From Methylocystaceae bacterium (GTDB taxonomy: Bacteria; Pseudomonadota; Alphaproteobacteria; Rhizobiales; Beijerinckiaceae), in NCBI GenBank assembly GCA_003152255.1, contig PLZT01000750.1, forward strand, positions 4,664 to 21,207: a DNA stretch of 16,544 nt. Reading direction: 5' to 3'. Positions within the stretch are counted from its first letter, which is position 1, and each line of letters opens with the position of its first letter. The position numbers and the translations under genes are program-made. Below are positions 7,617 to 14,499 of this stretch, piece by piece. The notes below the pieces were generated by a model. It did no database searches, had not been told where the DNA came from, and saw only the letters and a list, made by a program, of their open reading frames with translations.

Positions 7617-8903
7617 CTACGAAATTCCTTTCGGCCTGCCGGCGATCGCCACCAAAAGCTTGCCGTCGCCCAGCAGCCGTTGCGCGGCGCGGCGCGCGTC
7701 TTCCAGCGTCACGGCGTCGATTTTGGCGTTGCGCTCGTCGAGATAGGAAGGCTCCAGCCCGTCGAGCTGGATGTTGACGAGCTGACCGGCGATCTTGGTC
7801 GAGGTGTCGAAGCGCAGCGCATAGGAGCCGGTGAGGAATTTCCTGGCCTTGTCCAGCTCGTCGGGCGAAGGCCCTTCGCTGGACAGCAATCTGCATTGCT
7901 CCTCGAGCACGTCGAGCGTCTCACCCGCGCGCTCGTTCTTGGTCGCGGCGCCGCCGACCATCATCGGACAATGGTCGAACTCGTGGAGCTGCGAATAGAC
8001 CGAATAGGCGAGGCCGCGCTTCTCCCGCACTTCGTTGAACAGCCGCGCGGTGAAGACGCCGCCGCCGAGGATGTGATTGACCACCAGCGCCGCGAAATAA
8101 TCCGGGTCTTTCTTGGCGATCCCGGACCGGCCGAAACGCATGGTCGATTGCGGCACGTCGAGATCGATGATCTTGCGCGCGCCAACGTCGTGAACCACTA
8201 TGTCGCTCACCGGCGCGAGATCGCCACGCTGGGACCATCCGCCGAAAGTCTCGTCGAGCCGGGCGGCCAGAGTCGCGGCGTCGATGGCGCCGACCACCGC
8301 GATTTTCAGATTGTCTCGCGCGAACAAGCGGCCGCGCATCGCTTCGAGGTCGGAGCGCGTCAGCCGCTCCAGCGTGTCGAGTTCGCCGCGCGTCGGGCGG
8401 CTGTAGGGATGGCCAGGAAACGCCGCCTCGCGAAACGCCTTGGCGACCATCGCGTCGGGGTCGTTGGCGTCGCGCTTGATGCCGGCGGCGAGTTGCCCGC
8501 GCACGCGCTCGATCGCGTCCGCGTCGAAGCGCGCGTCGTTCAACGCCAGCTTGAGCAGCGCGAAGGCTTGATCGACATTGCGCGAGAGCGTTTGCAAGTG
8601 ACCCGACAGCGAATCGCGATCGGCGCCAAAGCCGATATGGACGGCGAGATCCTCGACCGCGCGGTGAAAGGCGCGCGAATCATGGGGACCCGCGCCCTCG
8701 TCGAGCAGGCTGGCGAGCAGGGTCGCTAGTCCTTCCTTGCCGGCGGGGTCTTGCGCCGCGCCGCCGCGCGCCGAAAATTCGAGCGCCACCAGCGGCACCG
8801 CGTAGCTCTCGACGAGCCAAGCCTCGACGCCGCCGGGCGTGACCACGCGCTGGACGTTTTCTGCTCGGGATTTCGGCGTCGCGAGGGTGTTATGAGCTGT
8901 CAT
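7617..8903 (-). CDS. M16-family peptidase-like protein lacking the zinc motif (partner subunit)
   Basis: The product is 428 aa. The start is the ATG at 8903; an in-frame TTG at 8906 precedes it, and GGA is 8 nt upstream. The protein has the two-lobed M16 (insulinase/processing-peptidase) fold, but the HxxEH zinc-binding motif is absent: the corresponding segment reads GLATLLASLLDEG. The C-lobe motif FTARLFNEVREKRGLAYSVY, conserved in M16 proteins for substrate positioning, is present. This matches the non-catalytic partner of bacterial two-gene M16 peptidases, as with the alpha subunit of mitochondrial processing peptidase. It lies 42 nt after the catalytic gene, almost certainly in the same transcript. 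It has no clear signal peptide. Confidence 0.92.
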   Translation of the reverse strand: MTAHNTLATPKSRAENVQRVVTPGGVEAWLVESYAVPLVALEFSARGGAAQDPAGKEGLATLLASLLDEGAGPHDSRAFHRAVEDLAVHIGFGADRDSLSGHLQTLSRNVDQAFALLKLALNDARFDADAIERVRGQLAAGIKRDANDPDAMVAKAFREAAFPGHPYSRPTRGELDTLERLTRSDLEAMRGRLFARDNLKIAVVGAIDAATLAARLDETFGGWSQRGDLAPVSDIVVHDVGARKIIDLDVPQSTMRFGRSGIAKKDPDYFAALVVNHILGGGVFTARLFNEVREKRGLAYSVYSQLHEFDHCPMMVGGAATKNERAGETLDVLEEQCRLLSSEGPSPDELDKARKFLTGSYALRFDTSTKIAGQLVNIQLDGLEPSYLDERNAKIDAVTLEDARRAAQRLLGDGKLLVAIAGRPKGIS

Positions 8904-8945
8904 CAACAGGTTCCAATCGGCCAGGGCGGCAAAGGGAGAAAGGGC

Positions 8946-10292
8946 TTAAGCGTCGGCCGTTTCCTTGGGCAGCAAAAAGCCGGTGACGGAACGCTTCTTG
9001 TCCAGCCATTTGCGCGCGGCCTCGGTGATCGCGGCGCCCGTGACCGCTTCGATGCGGTCCGGCCAGTCGGCCACGTCCTTGACGGCAAGGCCAGTGGCCA
9101 AAGCCTCGCCATACCAGCGGGCCAGCGAGACCTGACTGTCGCGCGCATAAACCGCGTCGGCGATCATGCGCGTTTTGGCGCGCCGCAAATCTTCCTCGCT
9201 TATTTTCGTCTCGATGAACTTGGCCAGCACGCGGTCGAGCGCGATGTCGAGATCCTTGAGCTCCACGCCTTCCGCCGGCGTCGCGAAGATATAAAAGCGC
9301 GTGTCGTCGAGCGCCGATCCCATGTAATAGGCGCCGACGGAGACCGCCAGCTTCTCCTCGCCGACCAGCGTTTCGTAAAGCACGCTGGCGGGGCCGCCGC
9401 CAAGCATATGCGCGAGAACGTCGAGCGCCTCGGCCTCGCCCGGCGCCGCCGTGGTGTATGAGGGCACGACGAAAATCCGCTCGTGCGAAGGCTGTTCGAC
9501 TTTTTCGTCCGTGAGCGTGACCACCCGCACGGCGCGCGGCGGCGGCTCTTGCGGGCGACGGCGGGACGGCGCCTGCGCGCGCGCCGGAATCGTGCCGTAA
9601 GTCCGAGCCGCGAGCGCCTCCACATCCCGCGCGTCGACATCGCCCGCGACGATCAAAATGGCGTTTTCGGGCGTGTAAAAACGCGTGTAATAGGCGAGCG
9701 CGTCTTCGCGCGACAGTTCTTCGATCTCATGGTTCCAGCCGATGATCGGCGTGCCATAGGGATGATGGGCGAACAGCGTCGCCTGCAGGGTCTCGTCGAG
9801 CTGCGCGCCGGGGTCGTTGTCGACGCGCATGCGGCGCTCTTCGAGCACGACCTCGCGCTCGGGACCGACCACTTCGTCGGAGAGCACCAGATTGGTCATG
9901 CGATCGGACTCGAAGCGCATCAAGGTCTCGAGATGCTCCTTGCCGATGCGCTGGAAATAGGCGGTGTAGTCGTATCCCGTAAAGGCGTTCTCCTGCCCGC
10001 CGAGCTCCGCGACGAGATTGGAGAAGGCGCCCTGGGGATGCTCCTTGGTTCCCTTGAACATCAAATGTTCGAGAAAATGCGCGATGCCCGACTTGCCGAT
10101 CGGATCGTCGGCGGAGCCGTTCTTGTACCAGACCATATGGGTCACGACCGGCGTGCGGGGGTCGGGAATGACCACGATTTCCATGCCATTGTCGAGTTTG
10201 GAATGAGTCACGCCCGGCGCGGCGGGGGCGGGCGCCGTTGTCGGGCCGGGCGTGAGAGCGATCGCGACCGAATTTTGCGTCGACATATCCAT
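8946..10292 (-). CDS. M16-family zinc metallopeptidase (catalytic subunit)
   Basis: The product is 448 aa. The inverted zinc motif HFLEH (H72, E75, H76) is followed about 76 residues later by the third ligand glutamate in VVLEERRMR (E151/E152), so the enzyme should be active. LFKGT-like LMFKGTKEHPQG and the C-lobe segment GGGPASVLYETLVGEEKLAVSV are also present. The first 30 residues are Ala/Pro/Thr-rich and not clearly a signal peptide. Two starts 6 nt apart are possible (10292 and 10286); GAGG lies 4 nt before the first and 10 nt before the second. The enzyme probably cleaves peptides as a dimer with the following M16-like protein. PqqF-type or generic housekeeping peptidase roles cannot be separated by sequence, and no pqq genes are nearby. 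Confidence 0.95.
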   Translation of the reverse strand: MDMSTQNSVAIALTPGPTTAPAPAAPGVTHSKLDNGMEIVVIPDPRTPVVTHMVWYKNGSADDPIGKSGIAHFLEHLMFKGTKEHPQGAFSNLVAELGGQENAFTGYDYTAYFQRIGKEHLETLMRFESDRMTNLVLSDEVVGPEREVVLEERRMRVDNDPGAQLDETLQATLFAHHPYGTPIIGWNHEIEELSREDALAYYTRFYTPENAILIVAGDVDARDVEALAARTYGTIPARAQAPSRRRPQEPPPRAVRVVTLTDEKVEQPSHERIFVVPSYTTAAPGEAEALDVLAHMLGGGPASVLYETLVGEEKLAVSVGAYYMGSALDDTRFYIFATPAEGVELKDLDIALDRVLAKFIETKISEEDLRRAKTRMIADAVYARDSQVSLARWYGEALATGLAVKDVADWPDRIEAVTGAAITEAARKWLDKKRSVTGFLLPKETADA

Positions 10293-10328
10293 CTTTCCTC
10301 GGCGAGACGCCGAAAGTTGGGGCGCTGA

Positions 10329-10346
10329 ATATTAGCCGCCTAATAT
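10329..10346. promoter_or_regulatory. AT-rich inverted repeat upstream of M16 operon
   Basis: Two 7-bp arms (ATATTAG at 10329-10335, CTAATAT at 10340-10346) flank a 4-nt GC spacer, 37 nt upstream of the catalytic M16 start. It is an AT-rich island in GC-rich DNA, so it may be part of the promoter (TAATAT as a -10 on the minus strand) or an operator. No good -35 was found. Confidence 0.35.
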
Positions 10347-10451
10347 AGGGATGGATTCGCCCGTTGTCAGGCGCCGAGACGCCATCGGGTTAAAGCCCCG
10401 TGAAATCCGGGCGCCGCGCGGCCTCGTCCGCTCTCTCAGAACAGCCGGCGC

Positions 10452-11345
10452 CTATGCTTCAGGCAATTTCAACGTCAGACATTTGGCCGCCCCGCCCGCC
10501 TTGATGAATTCCGAAAGATCGGTCAGCACCGGCTTGAATCCGGCCGCGCGCAAGCGGCGCCGCAAATCGTCCGAGGCGCCGTTCATGAAGACGCGTCCAT
10601 TGACCTCGACGGCGTTGCACGCAAACAGCCGCGCGTCGTCCTCGCCGACCTCGATGCGTTTCTCGGCGGGGACCAGTTCGGCTATCGCTTGCCGCGACGC
10701 GGTGTCGAACGCAAGCGGGTAATAGATCAACCATCCATCCGGGAGGGGGCAAAAGCACGTGTCGAGATGATAGAAGCGCGGATCGACGAGGCGAAGGCCA
10801 ACAACGCGCCGCGCGAATATGGTCTCCAGCAGCGGCGCCGCCCGCGCGCTGGAGCGCCACCCATGGCCGCACCAGATTAGGGACCGCGAGTCGTCGAGCA
10901 ACGCGTCGCCGGCGCCTTCGAACGCGATGTCCCGAGGCCAGGGCGCGATTTCGAAGCCCTCGGCCTCGAACCAGGCGCGGAACGGAGGCTCCTCCGGCTG
11001 TCTTTCCTTGGTCGCGAAATGGCTGACGACGGCGGTCCCGCCTATGGCCAGGCCGGCGTTGGCGGTGAAAACCATGTCGGGCAGGCCCGGCGCCGGCGCG
11101 ACAAAGGCGAGTTCGGCTTCTCTCGCCAAAAGGCGCGCGAGGTTCGTCCATTGCCTTATCGCCAGCGCATTGTCCGCCTTCCCGATCTGATGCTCCATCC
11201 AGGGGTTGATGGTGTAGTCGACGCGATAATGCGTCGGGGCGCACATGAGCATGCGCGCGGCCGTCCCGAGCAACGTGGCCTCGGCTTCCTGGCCGGCCTT
11301 CGCCGTGTTGGGGGCGCCACGCGGCGCTTTCAAGTTTAGGCCCAT
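10452..11345 (-). CDS. argZ: ArgZ-type arginine dihydrolase (amidinotransferase-fold)
   Basis: The product is 297 aa. It closely matches, from memory, the N-terminal arginine dihydrolase domain of cyanobacterial ArgZ/AgrE, which converts L-arginine to L-ornithine, CO2 and two ammonia. Landmarks in order: LMCAPTHYRVDYTINPWME, PDMVFTANAGL (N96, equivalent to ArgZ N71, the residue separating dihydrolase from deiminase), FEGAGDAL (E143, D147), FYHLDTCFCPL (H193, D195), FACNAVEVN, and GGAAKCLTL with the nucleophile C289 (equivalent to ArgZ C264). All catalytic landmarks are intact. The protein ends soon after the cysteine, so the C-terminal cyclodeaminase part of the cyanobacterial fusion is missing; a separate ornithine cyclodeaminase gene lies directly upstream, overlapping by 10 nt. 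GGAG 6 nt before ATG 11345 supports the start. An arginine deiminase or citrulline hydrolase activity is the main alternative. Confidence 0.88.
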   Translation of the reverse strand: MGLNLKAPRGAPNTAKAGQEAEATLLGTAARMLMCAPTHYRVDYTINPWMEHQIGKADNALAIRQWTNLARLLAREAELAFVAPAPGLPDMVFTANAGLAIGGTAVVSHFATKERQPEEPPFRAWFEAEGFEIAPWPRDIAFEGAGDALLDDSRSLIWCGHGWRSSARAAPLLETIFARRVVGLRLVDPRFYHLDTCFCPLPDGWLIYYPLAFDTASRQAIAELVPAEKRIEVGEDDARLFACNAVEVNGRVFMNGASDDLRRRLRAAGFKPVLTDLSEFIKAGGAAKCLTLKLPEA

Positions 11346-12412
11346 CGGCGGCTCCGATCGGTTTGGGGCGCCCGCAACAGCGCGAACAGATTTTTCGGAT
11401 CATCCGGCCGCGCGATAAGATCGATCTCGTCGTCGATCTCCAACTCATCGGCAAGATCGCGAAGCAAACGGAGGACGGAGAAGTCTTCGATCGCGAAACC
11501 CACCGCGTCAAAAATCGTGATGACTCTTCGCGAAGAGCGCCCGGGCTTTCGCCCGGCGACGACCTCCCAAAGTTCGGTGACGGGATGATCAGCGCTCAAT
11601 TGCTGGATCTCGCCTTCCAAACGCGTTTGCGGCGCGTATTCCACGAAAATCTCCGCGCGCAAAAGAATGTCTCGCGCGAGTTCTGTCTTGCCTGGACAAT
11701 CGCCCCCGACCGCGTTGAGGTGCGCTCCGGCGCCGACCATGTTGTCGGAAAGAATCGTCGCCCTTTGTTTGTCCGCGGTGATCGTCGTGACAATGTCCGC
11801 TCCGATGACAGCGTCTTGCGCGCTCGCGCAGCGCATAATGGAAAGACCGGAGTCGGCCATATTGCGCTGGAACTTTTCGGCGGCCGCCGGATCGACGTCA
11901 TGGATCCGCAATCGGTTGACGCCGAGCGCGGCCTGAAAGGCGCAGGCCTGAAATTCCGACTGCGCCCCCAGGCCGATCAGCGCCATGGTTTCGCTCTCCG
12001 GCCGCGCCAGATAGCGCGCCGCTAGAGCGGAGACGGCCGCGGTTCTGAACGCCGTGGCGAGGGTCATGTCGGCCAAGAGGCGCGGGTAGCCGGTCGCGAC
12101 ATCGGCCAGCACGCCGAAGGCCGCGACGGTCTGCAGGCCGCGGCGCGTGTTTTTCGGATGGCCGTTGACGAATTTAAAGCAATAGGTCTCGCCATCGCTC
12201 GTGGGCATGAGTTCGATGACACCGTCCTTCGAGTGGCTCGCGAGACGCGGCGCCTTCTCGAAACACTCCCAGCGGCGAAAGTCTCGCTCCAGATAATCGA
12301 TGAGTCGAAGGCAGAATCGGTCTCGCCCGACCCGATTGACGATCTTTCCGATGGCGGAAGCGCTCAAAAAGCGAACCATGCGGCCCCCGTGGTCTTGCAG
12401 TACTTCCGGCAT
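11336..12412 (-). CDS. arcB: Ornithine cyclodeaminase
   Basis: The product is 358 aa from ATG 12412. It converts L-ornithine to L-proline plus ammonia using bound NAD. It contains DFRRWECFEKAPRLASHS, ELMPTSDGETYCFKFVNGHP (active-site K80 in this numbering, equivalent to K69 in P. putida) and the Rossmann loop LIGLGAQSEFQA. The catalytic aspartate is D238 in AVGGDCPGKTEL. The start is uncertain. The frame extends to 12460 but low-GC third positions suggest that part is not coding. ATG 12379 gives exactly P. putida-like numbering and has GGGG upstream. The 10-nt overlap with the dihydrolase start indicates a two-gene operon for arginine to ornithine to proline, facing a divergent Lrp-type regulator. 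The similar mu-crystallin or ketimine reductase families lack several of these motifs. Confidence 0.94.
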   Translation of the reverse strand: MPEVLQDHGGRMVRFLSASAIGKIVNRVGRDRFCLRLIDYLERDFRRWECFEKAPRLASHSKDGVIELMPTSDGETYCFKFVNGHPKNTRRGLQTVAAFGVLADVATGYPRLLADMTLATAFRTAAVSALAARYLARPESETMALIGLGAQSEFQACAFQAALGVNRLRIHDVDPAAAEKFQRNMADSGLSIMRCASAQDAVIGADIVTTITADKQRATILSDNMVGAGAHLNAVGGDCPGKTELARDILLRAEIFVEYAPQTRLEGEIQQLSADHPVTELWEVVAGRKPGRSSRRVITIFDAVGFAIEDFSVLRLLRDLADELEIDDEIDLIARPDDPKNLFALLRAPQTDRSRRWA

Positions 12413-12460
12413 GATAATTCGCCGTCGCGCTAACAAATATGGCAAGAAGCTATAAAGCAT

Positions 12461-12516
12461 GATAATATTCTGATAAAATATACACTAGTAATGATCATTA
12501 TGACAGAGGCTCGGGC
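12461..12516. promoter_or_regulatory. AT-rich divergent operator/promoter region with palindrome
   Basis: This short stretch between the cyclodeaminase and Lrp-type genes is sharply AT-richer than its surroundings. It contains a perfect 12-bp palindrome, TAATGATCATTA (12489-12500), and two GATAA repeats 11 bp apart (12461-12465 and 12472-12476), about one helical turn. Lrp/AsnC proteins bind AT-rich, phased imperfect palindromes, usually next to their own gene, so this is the likely binding region. Exact promoter boxes could not be fixed. Confidence 0.6.
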
Positions 12517-12933
12517 ATGGATGATCTGGATCATCGTCTGATCGCGGCATTGAGGGTCGATGGCCGCGCCCCGCTGTCCGAACTCGCGAAAAGCCTTTGC
12601 GTCTCGCGGGGCACGATTCAGAACCGCCTGGATCGATTGATCGCTTCCGATGTCATTCTCGGCTTCACCGTGCGCGTTAAGGGTAGTCCCGCGGCCAATC
12701 AGATTCGCGCGATCATGATGATCGAGGTTGCCGGCAAGAATACGAGGCAGGTGGCGAAATCGCTGCGGGGAATGCCGCAAATCCATGCGCTGCACAGCAC
12801 GAACGGCGCTTTCGATCTGATTGCGGAGATTGAAGTCGCGAATCTTGTGGAGTTCGATCGCGTGCTCTCGACCGTCCGATCGATCGACGGAATCGCAAGA
12901 AGCGAAACCAGCCTGCTGCTGGCGCCGGCCTGA
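12517..12933 (+). CDS. Lrp/AsnC-family transcriptional regulator
   Basis: The product is 138 aa. An N-terminal helix-turn-helix (about residues 3-50: LDHRLIAALRVDGRAPLSEL, VSRGTIQNRLDRL) is followed by a RAM effector-binding domain (about 60-135; the glycine-rich-like turn is at STNGAFDLIAEIEV). AGAGG lies 7 nt before ATG 12517. It is divergent from the ornithine cyclodeaminase/arginine dihydrolase operon. Lrp-type regulators beside ornithine or arginine catabolic genes commonly activate them in response to that amino acid, so arginine or ornithine is the likely effector (inference). Autoregulation through the shared AT-rich region is also likely. It is slightly shorter than global Lrp (about 164 aa), as usual for local regulators. 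Confidence 0.93.
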   Translation: MDDLDHRLIAALRVDGRAPLSELAKSLCVSRGTIQNRLDRLIASDVILGFTVRVKGSPAANQIRAIMMIEVAGKNTRQVAKSLRGMPQIHALHSTNGAFDLIAEIEVANLVEFDRVLSTVRSIDGIARSETSLLLAPA

Positions 12934-12964
12934 GCCTTTTCCGCGCGGCGCCGCGCATCGCCGG

Positions 12965-13390
12965 TTACGGAAGCGGCTTATTCAAGTTCAGGCGACGTAG
13001 CGCCTCCCGCGCGTGGGTTTTCGCTGCTTCCACATGGCCTAGTTTCGTCTCCTCGATGGCGAGCGCGAGATGATTGATAGCTTCGAAATTGCGAGGCCCG
13101 CGCCTTTCGCAAGTCTGGGCGCGACCGACGTTCAACCCTGCCTGCGTGGCGAGCAAAGTGAAAAGTCCGATCAATTTCAGGGATAAATCCTCGGGATGAC
13201 TGGCCGGCCTTGTGTCGCCGTCATCTGCTTCCAGCCAATTCATGTCGGAGTAGGGGCCGTCCGCCCCGGAAGTCTGCTCGGCCGCGAACGCATCCTGGGG
13301 CGACGCCTTCGCGACTTTCCGCCTCAGCAGCCTGAGAGCCTCGTCGAGCGACTCCGCGAGCCATCGATCGTATTCTTCTTCGTTCATCAT
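12965..13390 (-). CDS. Hypothetical protein, acidic, helical
   Basis: The product is 141 aa and not recognised. AAGG lies 7 nt before ATG 13390; a second ATG follows at once. Codon third positions are GC-rich like the neighbours, which supports a real gene. The N-terminus is strongly acidic (MMNEEEYDRWLAESLDEAL), the middle (about 33-65) is polar and probably disordered, and the C-terminal half is helical with an amphipathic repeat (HLALAIEETKLGHVEAAKTH) that looks like one or two tetratricopeptide-like hairpins. No signal peptide or membrane segment. It converges on the Lrp-type regulator with about 30 nt between stops. No function can be assigned. Confidence 0.65.
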   Translation of the reverse strand: MMNEEEYDRWLAESLDEALRLLRRKVAKASPQDAFAAEQTSGADGPYSDMNWLEADDGDTRPASHPEDLSLKLIGLFTLLATQAGLNVGRAQTCERRGPRNFEAINHLALAIEETKLGHVEAAKTHAREALRRLNLNKPLP

Positions 13391-13776
13391 GCCGCCGCCT
13401 TCTCGCCGGAATTGCGCCGGTTGATCGGGTCCTTAAAACGCCTCGGACTTCGCCGGCGCCAAACCGACAACTCGAACGAGGCCGAAAAACACAACGCGGG
13501 AAATCGGTTAGCAGCCGCCCACAAACAAAACATATGGATGCGCGAGCCCGAAAAAAAGGAAGCAAGTCGTTTTTTATGTGAACGATGCGCGGAGCGCGCG
13601 AGAATACGTCGATGGTCGGCCAGGCATAGGTTCTTCAGCTCGCCTCCAATCACCTCGACGATGACGCTGGGGGCTCCGACCGCCTGCCTTCTCGCTTGGA
13701 AACCGCAAAGCGCGAGCCCGTCTTGAGCGCAAGTTCGCGAAAGCCATGCCTTGGGTCCGCGCCGCGACCTCCGTCG
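13391..13776. other. Intergenic region between copC-like gene and hypothetical gene
   Basis: In these 386 bases no gene is credible: frames on both strands are rich in Arg/Ser/Trp/Cys and lack ribosome-binding sites. One minus-strand frame (GTG 13653 to 13387) overlaps the hypothetical gene start by ATGA but has no Shine-Dalgarno and poor composition. The region should hold the promoter of the hypothetical gene and the 3' end of the copC-like transcript. A short 5-bp GC hairpin lies at 13587-13599 beside a T6 tract (13571-13576). Confidence 0.4.
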
Positions 13777-14142
13777 CTATTCGTCGACGATGAAATCAAT
13801 CTTGCCTCGAACCACATCGCCATCGGGAGACAAAATCCGATAACGCACGTGATAGCGGCCCGGAGCAAGCATGGGAGCGCTCATGTCCATGTCGCGCGAC
13901 GCCCTCTGCTGCGTCTTGGACGCAAGCACGGCGCCATCGTCGTCCTCCAAGTCGACCGTTGAATATCGGGCGTCGGCCCTCAGGGAGAAATGCAATTTTA
14001 TTGTATGCGGCGCTGTCTTGAGATGCGCCTTCGCCGGCGGGAACGAGCCGGTGAGATAGCCATGCGCTTCCGCGCGACGCCCTATCGCCGCCAGCAAAAG
14101 GGCCGAATACAGGACGCCCACGCCACTGCGAAAGAGCCTCAT
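13777..14142 (-). CDS. copC: CopC-domain periplasmic protein with altered copper-site motif
   Basis: The product is 121 aa. The start at 14142 has GGAGG 7 nt upstream; the frame extends further up but that part is non-coding. Signal peptide residues 1-26 end AEA, so the mature protein begins with His (HGYLTGSFPPAKAHLKTAP), as CopC proteins need for their Cu(II) site. The single beta-sandwich domain is recognisable from KLHFSL, MLAPGRYHVRYRILSPDG and GKIDFIV. The usual S-x-D-G-H motif, whose Asp and His complete the Cu(II) site, reads SPDGD here: the His is Asp (mature residue 83). A small Met cluster (M59, M61, M65 of the mature protein) might bind Cu(I). No copD or other copper gene is adjacent. 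A copper role is plausible, but the copper affinity is in doubt. Confidence 0.82.
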   Translation of the reverse strand: MRLFRSGVGVLYSALLLAAIGRRAEAHGYLTGSFPPAKAHLKTAPHTIKLHFSLRADARYSTVDLEDDDGAVLASKTQQRASRDMDMSAPMLAPGRYHVRYRILSPDGDVVRGKIDFIVDE

Positions 14143-14499
14143 GACGCGCCCTCCCTTCGGTTTCGGCAGGGCGACAAATTGCGCCTTGCCGACATCGCTC
14201 CGATCAACCGCGCGACTAAGTAACTCGTTATAAGTAGGACTCTTCGCCCGCCGGGCAACATGCTCGCGGGGGGGGGGGCCGAATACCGGGCGCGACGCGG
14301 GCCGCCTCGCCGGAAGGAGACGCGGCCCGATCGCGTGGCGCGGTCGCATTCAATCGAACCGCCGGAAACGCGCCGCGAGCAACCCGCGCCTTCGCGATAT
14401 TGGCGCAAGTTGAATTCGGCGCTCGCTATTCTTATCTCAAGCGGGAACCCTACTTATGAAATCGGTGGGGAGTTCGTCTTTTGGCGGCGGGGAATTAGG
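14143..14499. other. Intergenic region between divergent copC-like and STAS genes, with G11 tract
   Basis: These 357 bases separate the two divergent starts. The frame of the STAS gene runs open to an ATG at 14260 through this region, but that extension has Arg/Pro-rich, family-unlike sequence and no ribosome-binding site. A TATAAC box on the minus strand (around 14229) could be a -10 for the copC-like gene. A GGAAC at 14444-14448 resembles the -35 of the alphaproteobacterial general stress sigma factor, but no matching -10 is found at the right spacing. Confidence 0.45.
14268..14278 (+). repeat. Homopolymer tract of 11 G
   Basis: Eleven consecutive G residues lie about 125 nt upstream of the copC-like start and about 220 nt upstream of the STAS gene start. 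It is the longest mononucleotide run noticed in the window. Such runs can slip during replication and are also a common place for assembly or base-calling errors. Confidence 0.95.

Noticed and set aside
7680..10328. Long plus-strand frames (349, 236 and 281 aa) opposite the M16 genes
   Set aside because: They mirror the codon bias of the two M16 genes, have His/Arg/Val/Gly-rich composition and no recognisable domain.
13387..13653. 88-aa minus-strand frame overlapping the hypothetical gene start by ATGA
   Set aside because: The ATGA overlap looked like coupling, but the frame begins with GTG without a Shine-Dalgarno and its Arg/Ser/Trp/Cys-rich sequence is unlike a conserved protein.
13196..13726. 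176-aa plus-strand frame across the hypothetical gene and the adjacent intergenic region
   Set aside because: It is antisense to the better-supported hypothetical gene, has no ribosome-binding site and continues into non-coding DNA.
14444..14476. GGAAC box upstream of the STAS gene as a general stress sigma (EcfG) promoter
   Set aside because: The next GTT-type -10 lies about 23 bp away, outside the 16-19 bp spacing expected for that sigma factor.
14260..14499. 80-residue N-terminal extension of the STAS protein from ATG 14260
   Set aside because: The STAS domain is complete from 14500, the extension is Arg/Pro-rich and passes through a G11 run, and ATG 14260 lacks a ribosome-binding site.
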